DNA of 64,000 nucleotides from Legionella sp. (GCA_002786165.1 PEQK01000020.1:124001-188000), one strand, 5' to 3'. Counted from the first letter of the stretch, positions 8,583-19,695 are shown. The notes: generated by a model not told the origin, from the sequence alone. Translations and numbers: made by a program.

Positions 8583-9965
8583 ATGCTACTAGATCCGATC
8601 TTACTTGCGCGTATTCAATTCGCCTTCACGATTAGTTTTCATATCATTTTCCCTGCGTTCACGATTGGATTAGCCAGTTTTTTGGCTTTTTTAGAATGGC
8701 GTTGGCTGGCCACCTCGAATCCTCATTATCGCGACACATATCAATTTCTAGTAAAAATCTTTGCGGTGACGTTTGGAATGGGCGTGGTGTCCGGAGTGGT
8801 CATGTCTTACCAAATTGGGACCAACTGGTCGATGTTCTCTGATAGGGTAGGCAATATCATTGGCCCCTTATTGGGATATGAAGTACTCACGGCGTTTTTT
8901 CTAGAGGCTTCTTTTTTAGGTATCATGCTGTTCGGATGGAAGCGCGTTAGTCCTAGAATGCATTTTTTCGCAACGTGCGTGGTGGCAATTGGTACTTTGA
9001 TTTCCGCTTTTTGGATTCTTGCAGCCAATAGTTGGATGCAAACCCCTCAAGGGTTCGAGATGCATGCGGATGGTCGTTTATTTCCTTTGTCATGGACTGA
9101 GATTATTTTTAACCCTTCTTTTTTCTTTCGATTGCCGCACATGGTGATTGCAGCATTTTTGACAACGTCGTTGGTTGTAGGCGGTATCGGTGCCTATTAT
9201 TTATGGCACAAACGTCATTTGCCCCAGGCAAAAATTATGTTAAGAATGGCTACTTTGATGGTTGCTTTGGCCGCACCACTGCAAATGGTGGTAGGGGACT
9301 TGCACGGATTAAATACGTTGAAACATCAACCGGCCAAAGTGGCCGCTATGGAAGGTATTTGGGAAACAGAACGAGGCGCTGCATTACGTTTATTTGCATG
9401 GCCCGATGCAACTCAAGAAAAAAATCTGTATGAACTAAAAATCCCGTACCTCAGCAGTTGGATTTTGACCCATCATCAATACGGTAAAATCAAAGGACTA
9501 AAAGCGTTTCCTCCTCAAGACCGACCACCAGTTTGGCCTGTATTTTGGGCATTCAGAGTGATGGTAGGTTTGGGAATCCTCATGATTGCTTTGGGTCTTA
9601 TCAGCAGCGTGGCCTACTTTCGAGGTACGTTGTATCAGAACCGTTGGTTGCAAGGATGTTGGATGTTGATGATGCCGGGTGGGTTTGTGGCTTTATTGGC
9701 AGGATGGTTTGTGAATGAAATTGGTCGACAACCTTATACGGTATATGGCGTGCTTCGCACTGTCCATTCTGCATCTCCCGCCATAGTGAGCGAACAAATC
9801 GTCTGGTCCTTATTGGCTTTTGTGCTGATGTATCTTTTTATTTTTGGTGCAGCAAGTTTTTATATTTTGCAATTGATTGCCAAAGGAATTCCGGTGATTG
9901 CGGAAAAAGAACAGTTTTACGCCCATGGTACTGAATCTGCCATTGTCCAAGAGCCAGGAGAATAA
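8583..9965 (+). CDS. cydA: Cytochrome bd oxidase subunit I, CioA type (short Q-loop)
   Basis: The 460-residue membrane protein starts LDPILLARIQFAFTISFHII, typical of the cyanide-insensitive oxidase branch, with a haem-ligand His at residue 20. The quinol-site signature NEIGRQPYTVYGVLRT is present. The length, about 60 residues shorter than E. coli CydA, indicates the short Q-loop form. It oxidises quinol and reduces oxygen to water at the inner membrane. AGGAG precedes the ATG by 6 bases. It is followed by cydB after one base. Confidence 0.95.
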   Translation: MLLDPILLARIQFAFTISFHIIFPAFTIGLASFLAFLEWRWLATSNPHYRDTYQFLVKIFAVTFGMGVVSGVVMSYQIGTNWSMFSDRVGNIIGPLLGYEVLTAFFLEASFLGIMLFGWKRVSPRMHFFATCVVAIGTLISAFWILAANSWMQTPQGFEMHADGRLFPLSWTEIIFNPSFFFRLPHMVIAAFLTTSLVVGGIGAYYLWHKRHLPQAKIMLRMATLMVALAAPLQMVVGDLHGLNTLKHQPAKVAAMEGIWETERGAALRLFAWPDATQEKNLYELKIPYLSSWILTHHQYGKIKGLKAFPPQDRPPVWPVFWAFRVMVGLGILMIALGLISSVAYFRGTLYQNRWLQGCWMLMMPGGFVALLAGWFVNEIGRQPYTVYGVLRTVHSASPAIVSEQIVWSLLAFVLMYLFIFGAASFYILQLIAKGIPVIAEKEQFYAHGTESAIVQEPGE

Positions 9966-9966
9966 T

Positions 9967-10983
9967 ATGTTTGATCTGTCGAACAGTATAGATTTGCCTT
10001 TGATTTGGGCTGTGATCATCGCAACAGCTATTTTTTTATATGTGTTTTTAGATGGATTTGATTTAGGCATAGGGATTTTATTTCCGTTTGCGCCCTCTGA
10101 TAAATGCCGTGATCGTATGATGAATTCCATCGCACCGTTTTGGGATGGAAATGAAACCTGGTTGGTGTTGGGTGGCGGGGGATTATTGGCTGCGTTTCCT
10201 TTGGCGTACGCTATTTTGTTGCCGGCATTTTATTTGCCCATTATTTTTATGTTGTTGGGCTTGATTTTACGGGGTGTCTCGTTTGAGTTTCGTTTTAAGA
10301 CGTCTGGTTTATCCAAACGTTTATGGGATTATGCTTTTCACTTAGGATCATTAGCAGCTGCTTTTTTTCAAGGGATGATTTTGGGTGCTTTTGTGCAAGG
10401 TGTGCAAGTCACTGGCCGCAATTTTTCGGGGGGACCTACTGAGTGGGCGACCGGGTTTTCGGTGATGACGGGGTTGGCTTTGGTCTGCGGCTATTCGTTA
10501 TTAGGCGCAACCTGGTTGATCATGAAAACCGAAGATAAAACCCAAGTTTGGGCACGACGAATGGCTCGGTATGCTTTGCTATTGGTTGGGATTTTTATGG
10601 TGTTGGTGAGTATGATCATGCCGACCATCAACCAATCCATTCATCATTTTTGGTTAGACTATAAATATGTTTTGATAGTGTTGCCGATGCTAGCAGCAAT
10701 GGCATGGGGGGTGATCTGGAATGACGTTAGAAATCAACAAGCTGAATTTAGACCCTTTATATTAGCAATGGGTCTATTTTTATGCTGTTATTTGGGCTTA
10801 GCCATCAGTTTTTATCCATGGATAGTGCCTTTTCATTATACCATTTGGGATGCAGCAGCCTCGGGTCCTGGGTTGTCTTTGTTATTGGTCGGCGTGTTGC
10901 CTTTGTTGCCTTTGATTTTAGCGTACACGGCTTATTCGTATTATGTATTTAGAGGAAAAAGTAGCCATGAACATTCGTATTAA
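9967..10983 (+). CDS. cydB: Cytochrome bd oxidase subunit II, CioB type
   Basis: The 338-residue product starts at ATG 9967 behind CCAGGAGAA. FLYVFLDGFDLGIGILFPF, then FWDGNETWLVLGGGGLLAAF, are the subunit II signatures. Eight to nine hydrophobic helices are visible. With CydA it forms the membrane heterodimer. An upstream TTG would extend it into the cydA frame and is not needed. Its 3' end overlaps a 40-codon gene (10967-11089). Confidence 0.95.
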   Translation: MFDLSNSIDLPLIWAVIIATAIFLYVFLDGFDLGIGILFPFAPSDKCRDRMMNSIAPFWDGNETWLVLGGGGLLAAFPLAYAILLPAFYLPIIFMLLGLILRGVSFEFRFKTSGLSKRLWDYAFHLGSLAAAFFQGMILGAFVQGVQVTGRNFSGGPTEWATGFSVMTGLALVCGYSLLGATWLIMKTEDKTQVWARRMARYALLLVGIFMVLVSMIMPTINQSIHHFWLDYKYVLIVLPMLAAMAWGVIWNDVRNQQAEFRPFILAMGLFLCCYLGLAISFYPWIVPFHYTIWDAAASGPGLSLLLVGVLPLLPLILAYTAYSYYVFRGKSSHEHSY

Positions 10984-11089
10984 TCCTAAATTACAGCAGT
11001 GGCTCTGGTTTATTGGGTTAGGACTGGGTGGTTTTTTGACGTTGGCTGTGATATCGACCGTGATAAAAATCGGTTTTAAGGTTTTATAA
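10967..11089 (+). CDS. Small single-helix protein, DUF2474/CydX-like oxidase accessory subunit
   Basis: This 40-residue frame begins with ATG inside the last 17 bases of cydB, just after AGAGGAAAAAGTAGCC, a good ribosome binding site. The product starts MNIRINPKLQQWLWFIG, continues as one hydrophobic helix (FIGLGLGGFLTLAVISTVI) and ends KIGFKVL. Position, size and the QxWLWFxGL pattern match the DUF2474 proteins that follow CioAB-type oxidases. These are analogous to CydX, which stabilises bd oxidase. Function is inferred from context. Confidence 0.7.
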   Translation: MNIRINPKLQQWLWFIGLGLGGFLTLAVISTVIKIGFKVL

Positions 11090-11108
11090 ACCCATGATGT
11101 GTAAAATA

Positions 11109-11137
11109 TTGACATAAAAGATCATATTGGTTAATAT
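11109..11137 (+). promoter_or_regulatory. Near-consensus sigma-70 promoter before the 592-residue orphan
   Basis: TTGACA (11109-11114) and TAATAT (11132-11137) are spaced by exactly 17 bases, 43 bases before the ATG at 11180. This is the best-matching promoter seen in the window. It suggests that the orphan gene is transcribed independently of cydAB. Confidence 0.65.
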
Positions 11138-11179
11138 GAGAGCATTTAACGTGGTCTGTACCATACGTTTGGGAGCAAT

Positions 11180-12958
11180 ATGACTTTATCACTAGCAGTT
11201 CAAGGCGAACTTAGCGGTCTGAAAACTTATTATAAAACATTATATTTTGCTCGGTTTTTATTGCCTAAAACGCTCAAGACGCAATTAGATGCTCTGGAAA
11301 ACACGACCAATCTTCAATACAGAACACCCAAAGATTGTTTCAAATGTTGTGATTCTTTTCTCCATATGAATTGGTTTTCAAAATTTGTTATTGGATTTTT
11401 TCCTGGATTAGCAACTTTTCAACATGGAACGCTTATGCGGTATGTTACGTTGTTAGCAGAAAAAAATATGTTTTCTGAGAAGTATTTTGATGTCATGGTG
11501 ACATCTTCTTCGTTAGAGGACAGTTATCAGGGATTATCTTTATTGCAAGAAACCCTTGTACCTATGAAGGAAGAGATGAGTGTTTTTTTGCTCAATCAGG
11601 TTGTTTCGAGTATTAATCGTATCAGGATGTTAAACCTTTTGCCTGAGAATAAAAAAACTATCTATCAACATATTGCAAAACATCGTTACCCGACAAATTT
11701 TTCTGATGCGGTTCATCTGCTTGCGACAAACCATCTTATCAAACAAACACTTTATGATGTAGTACGTAACAGCGCTTCTCCATTTGTGTTTGCACAAGCT
11801 GCTACTAGGTTGCATGAGAACGATTTACTCTGTTTGTCCACAGAAAGGGTCCAAATGCCGGAAGATGAATTATTTGTGGATCCCGATTTAAACATAAACG
11901 TGATCAAACAAACGATTTTGGACGCTATCAAAGAAAAAATAGTCTGTGCTCCAGGAGCCTACTATGAACCCTTTTCCACCCTACCTGTTGGCCATTTTGT
12001 CGAAGCGGTTGTATCCCTTAAAACGCATCAATTGTTGGATATGCCGACGTTACAAGAAGTGATCAAATCGACCGATCCATTGAAATTTAGTGCCGTATTG
12101 ATTGAGTTTCACACTCATAATCACATGCTTTCGCATATGTTACCTAAACTTGAGCGACATAGACTCAATCTTGAAAAGATGGGTACAACCAATCAGGATC
12201 CGAGATTCTTTGATATGGAATACTGTGAAAACTATGTAACCTTACTATACAAAAGAAAATTTAAACCACCTGTGGGTGATCTATATTTAAAGTTTTTTGA
12301 TGAATTGTACAACAAGTTTCATCAAGCAGGACACTTACCTGCGTTGATGACGGTATCACATACTTTATTTGAAGCGCGTTTGTTTGGCAATCCCGTGTTT
12401 CACCATCTGTATTATTCATTTTTAACGAACGTTCATCCTGATCTTTTCTCTTGTTTTGTAAGTATTCTTTTAATATTAAACAAAGATTCAGAATTTGTAT
12501 CCCGAAACACTCAATTCCTTCCTGAGATGCTAGAGGCCTTAAAGCAAAATCCTAATCCTCCTCAAGTATTGCTTGAGATGCAACGTCCTGATTTTCACCT
12601 TTCAAGAACCTCGTTCTATACATTACTAGGGATGCAACAACCGCGCTTGAGTACCCCAAAAGCGTCTCCTAAATCACCAAATGCCACTAGATATAGTAAT
12701 GATTCTGAAGATATAGAATCGGGTGACCAGATTCAGTCTACACCATCTTGCCCACCTAGTCCTCAACCTACAGTAAACAAAGATACGCCCCTAAGGGATT
12801 ACTTATCAAACATGGGTACTACACTTTGGGCGAAGGCAACTAAAACAGTTGACAATATTCTTTCCCTAAAAGAGGAAAAACCAGGTGATGTGACAAAGCC
12901 ATCAGGCGAAGATAATACAAGTACTGATGAATATGACCCTTACAATAGTCTTGTGTGA
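11180..12958 (+). CDS. Uncharacterised 592-residue, mostly helical protein (possible effector)
   Basis: I do not recognise this family. There is no signal peptide and no convincing transmembrane segment, apart from a hydrophobic stretch near residue 65-80 (FSKFVIGFFPGLATF). Residues 1-470 look alpha-helical, with many leucines and short helices. From about residue 490 the chain is disordered and rich in Ser, Pro and acidic residues (KASPKSPN, SEDIESGD, CPPSPQP), ending in [10 protein letters not shown]. An orphan gene with its own strong promoter, a helical body and a disordered acidic tail resembles Legionellales effectors, but no domain supports this. The last 19 bases overlap convergent glpD. 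Confidence 0.6.
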   Translation: MTLSLAVQGELSGLKTYYKTLYFARFLLPKTLKTQLDALENTTNLQYRTPKDCFKCCDSFLHMNWFSKFVIGFFPGLATFQHGTLMRYVTLLAEKNMFSEKYFDVMVTSSSLEDSYQGLSLLQETLVPMKEEMSVFLLNQVVSSINRIRMLNLLPENKKTIYQHIAKHRYPTNFSDAVHLLATNHLIKQTLYDVVRNSASPFVFAQAATRLHENDLLCLSTERVQMPEDELFVDPDLNINVIKQTILDAIKEKIVCAPGAYYEPFSTLPVGHFVEAVVSLKTHQLLDMPTLQEVIKSTDPLKFSAVLIEFHTHNHMLSHMLPKLERHRLNLEKMGTTNQDPRFFDMEYCENYVTLLYKRKFKPPVGDLYLKFFDELYNKFHQAGHLPALMTVSHTLFEARLFGNPVFHHLYYSFLTNVHPDLFSCFVSILLILNKDSEFVSRNTQFLPEMLEALKQNPNPPQVLLEMQRPDFHLSRTSFYTLLGMQQPRLSTPKASPKSPNATRYSNDSEDIESGDQIQSTPSCPPSPQPTVNKDTPLRDYLSNMGTTLWAKATKTVDNILSLKEEKPGDVTKPSGEDNTSTDEYDPYNSLV

Positions 12959-14442
12959 GGCTCTGATTCACAGAATACAAGGTATGCTTCTAATGCAGCC
13001 TGAGCCTCGTCTCTGATAGAAAGACCTAATTTGGTTCTGCGCCATAAAATATCTTCGGCAGAAGAAGCCCATTCTTCTTGCCGGAGATAATCCACTTCTT
13101 TTTGATACAAAATAGGACCAAATGCCCGGCCAAGATCGTCTGTATGTGTGCAGTTTTTTAAAATGAGCTCGGTTCTGGTGCCATAGTGGGTCAGATAATG
13201 TTCGAGTACAGCTGTGTCTAACCAAGCATAGTGTCGAATTGCGTAATGTTTATATTCTATAAGGCTGCGATGCCCTTCCCAGAGACTTCCAGGCAGAGGG
13301 GCAGTTTTGGTGCACGAAGTGGGCCACTGAGGAAACTGATGTTTTTTCAAGTGATCGATTGCTTCAGACGCCACATGCCGATAAGTGGTTAATTTACCGC
13401 CTAAGATAGACACCACTGGTAAGGGCAGACTAGAATATTCCAGTGTATAATCACGTGTTAATTGAGAGGCTTTTTTGTCTGAACTCGCGCATAATGCACG
13501 TACTCCTGACCATGTCGCAAGGATTTCAGACGGTTCTTGCTGAAAATAAGTCCGAATGATCTGCCTGAGATATGCGATTTCTTCAGCGTCAATACTTGGA
13601 AAGTCGGTATATTTTGTCAGTAAAACATCGGTGGTGCCTACCAAAGAATGGCCATGATAGGGAATCACAAACACAATACGTTTATCTGGTGCCTGCAAAA
13701 GGTAAGCATGTTGTCCCGGATACAATGCAGGGACTACAATATGACTTCCTTTGACATACGTCATAGGCTGTTTCACCGGTAAACGTAAGCATTCAGCCAC
13801 TTGATGTGCCCACGGACCTGCCGCATTGACGATGCTTTTTGTGGAAATTTGAAAGGATTTTCCAATTTTGGGTTGGAGAGTTAAAACCCAGTGATCTTTT
13901 TGCGCGTAGGCTGCTATGAATTTGGTGTGCGATAAAATAGTCGCGCCATGTTCTTTGGCTTGTAAAGCAACAGAGAGGGTGAGGCGAGCATCGTCCGTGT
14001 GGCAATCATAAAATAAAAATCCACGTTCATTGTCGTCACTAAGTGGCATAAAATAGTCGGGATGTTTTTCTTTATTAATTTTTTTGCTGTTGGGCAAAGG
14101 ATTGATACGACTCAGACGATCATATAAAAATAATCCAGCTTGTAATAACCAAGCAGGACGTAAAGTCTTGCGGTGGGGTAATACAAAGGGTAGAGGGTGT
14201 ACCAAATGTGGTGCAATCCTCATCAGAACCGCTTGTTCGTCTAATGATTTTTTGACCAAATTAAAATTGTACTGTTCTAAATAACGCAATCCACCATGAA
14301 TGAGCTTGCTGCTTTTGGAGGATGTTTTAGAGGCTAAATCGTCTTGTTCGCAGACCAAAACAGATAATCCGCGCAGTGCGGCATCAGCGGCGCATCCACA
14401 GCCGTTGATGCCACCACCAATGACAACGACGTCATACAACAT
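12940..14442 (-). CDS. glpD: Aerobic glycerol-3-phosphate dehydrogenase
   Basis: The 500-residue product matches E. coli GlpD (501). It starts [20 protein letters not shown], the FAD-binding dinucleotide fold, followed by [17 protein letters not shown] and, in the substrate region, [11 protein letters not shown]. It is a peripheral inner-membrane flavoenzyme passing electrons from glycerol-3-phosphate to quinone. I prefer ATG 14442; a longer start to 14484 adds non-homologous residues. The start overlaps the end of gltA by 11 bases. The 3' end overlaps the convergent orphan by 19 bases, and no terminator is visible between them. Confidence 0.93.
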   Translation of the reverse strand: MLYDVVVIGGGINGCGCAADAALRGLSVLVCEQDDLASKTSSKSSKLIHGGLRYLEQYNFNLVKKSLDEQAVLMRIAPHLVHPLPFVLPHRKTLRPAWLLQAGLFLYDRLSRINPLPNSKKINKEKHPDYFMPLSDDNERGFLFYDCHTDDARLTLSVALQAKEHGATILSHTKFIAAYAQKDHWVLTLQPKIGKSFQISTKSIVNAAGPWAHQVAECLRLPVKQPMTYVKGSHIVVPALYPGQHAYLLQAPDKRIVFVIPYHGHSLVGTTDVLLTKYTDFPSIDAEEIAYLRQIIRTYFQQEPSEILATWSGVRALCASSDKKASQLTRDYTLEYSSLPLPVVSILGGKLTTYRHVASEAIDHLKKHQFPQWPTSCTKTAPLPGSLWEGHRSLIEYKHYAIRHYAWLDTAVLEHYLTHYGTRTELILKNCTHTDDLGRAFGPILYQKEVDYLRQEEWASSAEDILWRRTKLGLSIRDEAQAALEAYLVFCESEPHTRLL

Positions 14443-15703
14443 CGCGTTGTTTTTCGCCGGTATAAAATTGACGGGGCCGACCAATTTTTGAAGAACTGGC
14501 GGTCATTTCCATCCAATGCGACATCCAACCTACAGTTCTTGCCAAAGCAAAAATTACAGTAAACATATTGGTGGGGATACCGATGGCACTTAACGTCAAT
14601 CCAGAGTAAAAATCGACATTAGGATATAGTTTTTTCTCAATGAAGTAATCGTCTTCTAAAGCAATGCGCTCTAGTTCCATGGCTAATTTGAACAAAGGTT
14701 CATCTTTCGCACCCACTGCATTCAAGACTTCATAGCAAGTTTCACGCATGACTTTGGCACGAGGATCATAACTTTTATACACGCGATGCCCAAAGCCCAT
14801 TAAGCGGAAAGGATCATTTTTGTCTTTCGCCCGTTTGATATACTCACCAATGTGACTGACATCGCCAATTTCTTTGAGCATATTTAAACAGGCTTCATTG
14901 GCACCACCGTGGGCGGGACCCCATAACGCACCAATACCGGCAGAAATACAGGCAAAAGGATTCGCGCCAGTAGAGCCTGCCAAGCGAACGGTAGAGGTAG
15001 AGGCATTTTGTTCGTGATCCGCGTGTAGAATAAAAATGGTATCCATCGCTTTGACCAATACAGGATTGGGTGTGATATTTTCGCTGGGCACACCAAACAT
15101 CATATGTAAGAAGTTTTCTGTATAGGACATTTTATTTTGTGGATACATATAAGGCATGCCGATGGAGTATTTGTAACTCAGGGCTGCCAACGTAGGCATT
15201 TTTGCAATCAAACGAATCGCAGAGGTATAGCGATCATTTTGATTGGTGAGATCCATGGAATCATGATAAAACGCAGATAAAGCACCTACAATCCCAACCA
15301 TAATGGCCATAGGATGAGCATCACGACGAAAGCCATTTAAAAATTGATACATTTGTTGATGGACCATGTTATGGTTATTGACCAATTGTCGGAATGCGGT
15401 TTGTTCTGATTCTTCAGGTAATTCACCATTGAGCAATAAATAACACACATCTAAAAAGCTTTTTTTCTCAGCCAATTGATCAATCGGATAACCACGATAC
15501 AGTAAAATACCTTTATCACCATCAATGTAAGTAATTTTAGATTCGCATGCAGCAGTAGACATAAAACCAGGGTCAAACGTAAACACCTCGTGATCGCCTA
15601 ATTTGCCAATATCAATCACATCATTGCCTAAAGTAGGATGATACATCGGTAAATCAATAGACTCATGTCCTTCGATAGATAAAGTTGCCGATTTCAGTTG
15701 CAT
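14432..15703 (-). CDS. gltA: Type II citrate synthase
   Basis: The 423-residue protein has the length of the hexameric, NADH-sensitive gammaproteobacterial enzyme. Catalytic motifs are visible: [10 protein letters not shown] with the first His, [13 protein letters not shown] with the second His, and NVDFYSG with the catalytic Asp. It condenses acetyl-CoA and oxaloacetate in the cytoplasm. Its ATG is at 15703; the upstream 298 bases are shared with divergent gyrA. glpD follows with an 11-base overlap. Confidence 0.96.
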   Translation of the reverse strand: MQLKSATLSIEGHESIDLPMYHPTLGNDVIDIGKLGDHEVFTFDPGFMSTAACESKITYIDGDKGILLYRGYPIDQLAEKKSFLDVCYLLLNGELPEESEQTAFRQLVNNHNMVHQQMYQFLNGFRRDAHPMAIMVGIVGALSAFYHDSMDLTNQNDRYTSAIRLIAKMPTLAALSYKYSIGMPYMYPQNKMSYTENFLHMMFGVPSENITPNPVLVKAMDTIFILHADHEQNASTSTVRLAGSTGANPFACISAGIGALWGPAHGGANEACLNMLKEIGDVSHIGEYIKRAKDKNDPFRLMGFGHRVYKSYDPRAKVMRETCYEVLNAVGAKDEPLFKLAMELERIALEDDYFIEKKLYPNVDFYSGLTLSAIGIPTNMFTVIFALARTVGWMSHWMEMTASSSKIGRPRQFYTGEKQRDVV

Positions 15704-16043
15704 AATTAATCCTTACTGCAAAATAGATAGGCTAACTATATCAAGACTTGGATAAAACGTCGATGTCTTAGTTGCTCTATCACTCAAAGCTTATATCGCA
15801 GCATCACATGAAAAGGGTCCTTCGTGGCATGACAGAACTTTTTTGGATCAAAATAAGAAAATCTGTAACAACGCCGGACAAGTGGCGGCACGTAGGCAAT
15901 AAGTGACTTGTCATTCAGATGTAATCTGTATCAGATTTACAATGCTCCATCTGTCCTCTCCATACGAAATATGGTAGACTGTTGGTTGATTTTCATTTGA
16001 GTTGGCGTTTCAATCTCAAAGCATAGTGAGGCAGAATCTAATC
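15704..16043. other. Intergenic region between divergent gltA and gyrA
   Basis: No gene is visible. The region holds a degenerate REP-like arm (15869-15895). It also holds an imperfect 22-base dyad TGTAATCTG...CAGATTTACA (15920-15941), which could be an operator or a small hairpin. Both genes must be transcribed from here. I see no consensus-quality promoter, only a TAGACT hexamer (15973-15978) without a good -35 partner. Confidence 0.5.
15869..15895 (+). repeat. Degenerate copy of the REP-like arm
   Basis: The stretch CAACGCCGGACAAGTGGCGG plus CACGTAGG shares the core GGACAAG-N2-GCGG-N-AC-R-TAGG with the left arm of the element at 3280-3375. It keeps the imperfect hairpin CGCC...GGCG. Only one arm is present here. 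This suggests the motif is dispersed in the genome. Confidence 0.5.
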
Positions 16044-18623
16044 ATGGTTTATTCAGCAAAAGAAGTGATTCCAGTCAATATTGAAGACGAATTAAAACAA
16101 TCTTACTTAGACTATGCGATGAGTGTCATTGTAGGGCGAGCGTTGCCGGATGTGCGTGATGGTTTGAAACCAGTACATCGACGCGTGTTGTTTGCGATGA
16201 ATGAATTGGGCAACGACTGGTCCAAACCTTATAAAAAATCGGCTCGTGTGGTCGGTGACGTGATCGGTAAATACCATCCCCATGGTGATACAGCTGTATA
16301 CGATACGATCGTGCGTATGGCGCAGAATTTTTCGATGCGTTATATGTTGGTGGATGGGCAAGGAAACTTCGGGTCGGTAGATGGTGACTCACCTGCGGCC
16401 ATGCGATATACCGAAATCAGAATGTCCAAATTGGCACATGCGCTGTTGATGGACTTAGAAAAAGAAACTGTTGATTTTAGTCCCAACTATGACGGTACTG
16501 AATTTGCCCCTATGGTATTACCTGCTCGAATTCCTAATTTATTGGTGAATGGCTCTTCAGGCATTGCAGTAGGTATGGCGACCAATATTCCGCCCCATAA
16601 TTTAACTGAAATTTTAGATGCAACCCTTGCTGTGATTGCCAATCCAGACATCACCATTGATGAGTTGATGGATATTGTGCCTGGTCCTGATTTTCCTACA
16701 GCAGCGATCATTAATGGCCGAGCGGGTATCGTAGAAGCATATCGTACCGGGCGCGGTCGTATCTCCATGCGAGCCAGAGCGGATATTGAAACAGACGGTC
16801 AACGTCATGCCATCATCATTCATGAATTACCATATCAAGTGAATAAAGCACGTTTGGTAGAACGCATTGCTGAGTTGGTTCGGGACAAAAAAATTGAAGG
16901 GATTTCTGGTCTGCGGGATGAATCAGATCGCCAAGGTATGCGAGTGGTCATTGAATTAAAACGCGGAGAAATAGCTGAAGTTATTTTGAATAATTTATAT
17001 GCTCACACGCAGATGCAATCGGTATTTGGGATCAATATGGTGGCTTTGGTCGATGGCCAACCGCGTACTTTGAACCTCAAGCAAGTTCTTGACTATTTTA
17101 TCAAACATCGACGGGAAGTTGTGACGCGTCGTTGTATTTTTGACCTGAAAAAAGCCCGTAATCGAGCTCATTTATTAGAAGGTTTAGGCATAGCGTTGGC
17201 CAATATTGATGAAATGATTGCCTTAATCAAACAAGCGGGCACGCCGCAAATCGCTAAAGAAGCGTTGTTGGCTCAAGTTTGGCAACCGGGTTTGGTCAAG
17301 GCCATGCTGGAAAAAGTGGGTAGTGATGCTTGTCGCATTGATGAATTGCCTGATCATTTTGGATTGAACGAAGACGGATATCGATTGTCGCCTGAACAAG
17401 CTCAAGCGATTCTTGAATTACGTTTGCACCGCTTAACAGCGTTAGAGCAAGACAAAATCTTAAATGAATATGAAGCATTGTTAGCTGTTATTATGGATTT
17501 GTTGGATATTTTAGGTTCTCCAGAACGTTTGATGCGTGTGATTTGTGATGAATTATTAGAAATCAAAGCACAATTTGGCGACAATAGACGCACTGAAATT
17601 ATTGCGTCTCAAGAAGATTTGACGATTGCTGATTTGATCACCGAAGAAGATGTGGTGGTCACTTTGTCTCATCAAGGGTATGTGAAATACCAACCCATCT
17701 CCTCGTATCAAGCACAACGTCGTGGTGGAAAAGGCAAATCGGCTACGAATGTAAAAGAAGAAGACTTTGTAGACAAATTAGTCATTGCTAGTACGCATGA
17801 TACCTTATTGTGTTTTTCTAATCATGGTAAATTATATTGGTTGAAAGCGTATGAGCTGCCGTTGGCCAGCCGCATTTCTCGTGGTAAGCCGATCATTAAC
17901 ATTTTACCGTTGGCAGAAAACGAAGCCATCAATGCTATGCTGCCGGTCCGTGAGTATCAAGAAGATAAATTTGTATTCATGGTCACCAAACGCGGTACGG
18001 TGAAAAAAGTACCTTTGACGGCATTCAGTCGTCCGCGTAGCTCAGGGATTATTGCCATCGATTTGAATGATGATGATCGTTTGGTGGGCGTGGACATCAC
18101 CGATGGTTCCAAAGACATCATGCTGTTTTCTGATGCTGGAAAAGTGATTCGTTTTGATGAAAATTTGATTCGACCAATGGGACGAACGGCGCGTGGCGTG
18201 CGTGGTATTCGCTTGAGTGAAGAACAATCGGTTATTTCTCTGGTGGTCGCAAAACCAAACGGTACTATCTTAACCGCTACCCAATTTGGGTATGGTAAAC
18301 GAACCAATATTGAAGAATATCGCATCACGGGTCGTGGTGGTCAAGGCGTGATTTCTATTCAAGTGAATGAGCGGAATGGTGCAGTAGTCCGTGCGGTTCA
18401 AGTGGATGCTGAAGATGAAGCGATGTTGATCACAGATCAAGGTACTTTGGTGCGGTTCAAAGTGAGTGAGCTTTCTATCATTGGCCGCAATACCCAAGGT
18501 GTGCGTTTGATCAATGTCACGCCTGGTGAACATGTGGTGGGTATGCAACGAATTGAGGATATCCAAGATGACTCAACCCCAGAAGCAGAAACAGACGTTG
18601 AATCAGAAGCAGACAACGTATAA
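16044..18623 (+). CDS. gyrA: DNA gyrase subunit A
   Basis: The 859-residue product has the GyrA order. The N-terminal winged-helix/tower domain carries [16 protein letters not shown] and the catalytic tyrosine in AAMRYTEIR. The C-terminal beta-pinwheel has the GyrA box QRRGGKG, which separates gyrase from ParC. The quinolone-resistance region reads [17 protein letters not shown]: threonine at the E. coli Ser83 position, which is natural in several gammaproteobacteria, and Asp87 intact. ATG 16044 fits homologues; a TTG at 16002 is unlikely. The acidic tail ends [13 protein letters not shown]. The 3' end overlaps serC by 56 bases. Confidence 0.97.
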   Translation: MVYSAKEVIPVNIEDELKQSYLDYAMSVIVGRALPDVRDGLKPVHRRVLFAMNELGNDWSKPYKKSARVVGDVIGKYHPHGDTAVYDTIVRMAQNFSMRYMLVDGQGNFGSVDGDSPAAMRYTEIRMSKLAHALLMDLEKETVDFSPNYDGTEFAPMVLPARIPNLLVNGSSGIAVGMATNIPPHNLTEILDATLAVIANPDITIDELMDIVPGPDFPTAAIINGRAGIVEAYRTGRGRISMRARADIETDGQRHAIIIHELPYQVNKARLVERIAELVRDKKIEGISGLRDESDRQGMRVVIELKRGEIAEVILNNLYAHTQMQSVFGINMVALVDGQPRTLNLKQVLDYFIKHRREVVTRRCIFDLKKARNRAHLLEGLGIALANIDEMIALIKQAGTPQIAKEALLAQVWQPGLVKAMLEKVGSDACRIDELPDHFGLNEDGYRLSPEQAQAILELRLHRLTALEQDKILNEYEALLAVIMDLLDILGSPERLMRVICDELLEIKAQFGDNRRTEIIASQEDLTIADLITEEDVVVTLSHQGYVKYQPISSYQAQRRGGKGKSATNVKEEDFVDKLVIASTHDTLLCFSNHGKLYWLKAYELPLASRISRGKPIINILPLAENEAINAMLPVREYQEDKFVFMVTKRGTVKKVPLTAFSRPRSSGIIAIDLNDDDRLVGVDITDGSKDIMLFSDAGKVIRFDENLIRPMGRTARGVRGIRLSEEQSVISLVVAKPNGTILTATQFGYGKRTNIEEYRITGRGGQGVISIQVNERNGAVVRAVQVDAEDEAMLITDQGTLVRFKVSELSIIGRNTQGVRLINVTPGEHVVGMQRIEDIQDDSTPEAETDVESEADNV

Positions 18624-19695
18624 TTTTGGAGCAGGTCCGGCCATGCTGCCGGAACCTGTGATGCAAGCAGCACATGCCGAATGGTTTGATTGGCAACACC
18701 AAGGTCTTTCTGTTGTCGAAATCGGCCATCGAACGCCGCTTTTCATGGCGATGTTGGCCGAAGCAGAAACTTCTTTGCGTGGTTTATTGGCTATTCCCGA
18801 TAATTACCATGTCTTGTTTTTAGGTGGCGCAGCGCGAACTCAATTTGCTATGGTGCCTTTGAACCTCCTGTCTTATCCCCAGCAAGGGGGATATTTGGTA
18901 TCTGGAATTTGGTCAGAGATGGCCTTTGAAGAAGCCAAACGTCTCAAGCGGGCTTATTGTATTGCCAGCTCGGCTACCAGCGATTTTAAAACAGTGCCTC
19001 AACCCTTGCAGTGGCAACTCGAAGACAATACGGCGTATGTGTATTATACGTCCAATGAAACAATCAATGGGGTGCGTTTTTCTGAGGTTCCACAATTTGG
19101 CCCGAATGTCCCCTTGGTTGTTGACATGACCTCGAGTTTACTCAGTGAACCATTACAGATTTCTGATTATGGGTTGATATTTGCGGGTGCACAAAAGAAT
19201 ATTGCGCCAGCGGGATTAACAGTGGTCATCGTGCGATCTGATTTGTTAGACCATCTACCTGATTTGCCTGTGCCGACTATGTTAGATTATCGTGTTCATG
19301 CAACCAATCACTCGCTGTACGCGACCCCGCCTACTTTTAACTGTTACATGGCTTTGAAGATGTTTCAGTGGCTGGAGGCGGAGGGCGGTGTAGAGGTGAT
19401 GTATCAGACCAATCAACGCAAAGCTGCTAAATTATACGATTACATTGATGCCTCATCTTTTTATCAGTGTACGGTGGTGCCAGCTAGCCGCTCCATCATG
19501 AATGTGTGTTTTTCTCTTCCCTCTACTGACTTAGAGGCCCTGTTTGTTGAGCAATCTACTGCAGCGGGTTTATATGCGCTCAAAGGTCATAAACGTGTGG
19601 GTGGGCTACGAGCTAGTTTGTATAATGCGATGCCTATGTCAGGAGTGGATGCTTTGTTAAACTTTATGGCAGATTTTGCTAAGGCGCAGCAGTGA
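18568..19695 (+). CDS. serC: Phosphoserine/phosphohydroxythreonine aminotransferase
   Basis: The enzyme of 375 residues uses PLP to make phosphoserine and, for vitamin B6, 4-phosphohydroxythreonine. Seen motifs: [16 protein letters not shown] at the N-terminus, the PLP lysine in [16 protein letters not shown], and [17 protein letters not shown] at the C-terminus. ATG 18568 lies inside the end of gyrA in another frame and is preceded by GAGGATATCCAAG. The unusually long N-terminal tail ([14 protein letters not shown]) comes from this overlap. cmk follows with a GTGA overlap. pdxB at 59423 is the preceding step of B6 synthesis. Confidence 0.95.
   Translation: MTQPQKQKQTLNQKQTTYNFGAGPAMLPEPVMQAAHAEWFDWQHQGLSVVEIGHRTPLFMAMLAEAETSLRGLLAIPDNYHVLFLGGAARTQFAMVPLNLLSYPQQGGYLVSGIWSEMAFEEAKRLKRAYCIASSATSDFKTVPQPLQWQLEDNTAYVYYTSNETINGVRFSEVPQFGPNVPLVVDMTSSLLSEPLQISDYGLIFAGAQKNIAPAGLTVVIVRSDLLDHLPDLPVPTMLDYRVHATNHSLYATPPTFNCYMALKMFQWLEAEGGVEVMYQTNQRKAAKLYDYIDASSFYQCTVVPASRSIMNVCFSLPSTDLEALFVEQSTAAGLYALKGHKRVGGLRASLYNAMPMSGVDALLNFMADFAKAQQ

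Noticed and set aside
16002-16043. TTG-started N-terminal extension of gyrA
   Set aside because: The 14 extra residues do not resemble GyrA starts; ATG 16044 begins two residues from the conserved region pattern.
16275-16330. Threonine at the GyrA Ser83 position as a fluoroquinolone resistance mutation
   Set aside because: Threonine is the natural residue in several gammaproteobacteria, and Asp87 is intact.
17574-17586. TTGGCGACAAT inside gyrA, a third match to the pilM/aroK motif core
   Set aside because: It is in coding sequence, lacks the GAAAAC block at the fixed spacing, and an 11-base match in 64 kb is not surprising enough.
17957-18328. 123-codon minus-strand frame within gyrA
   Set aside because: Shadow of the gyrA coding sequence with no homology or ribosome binding site.
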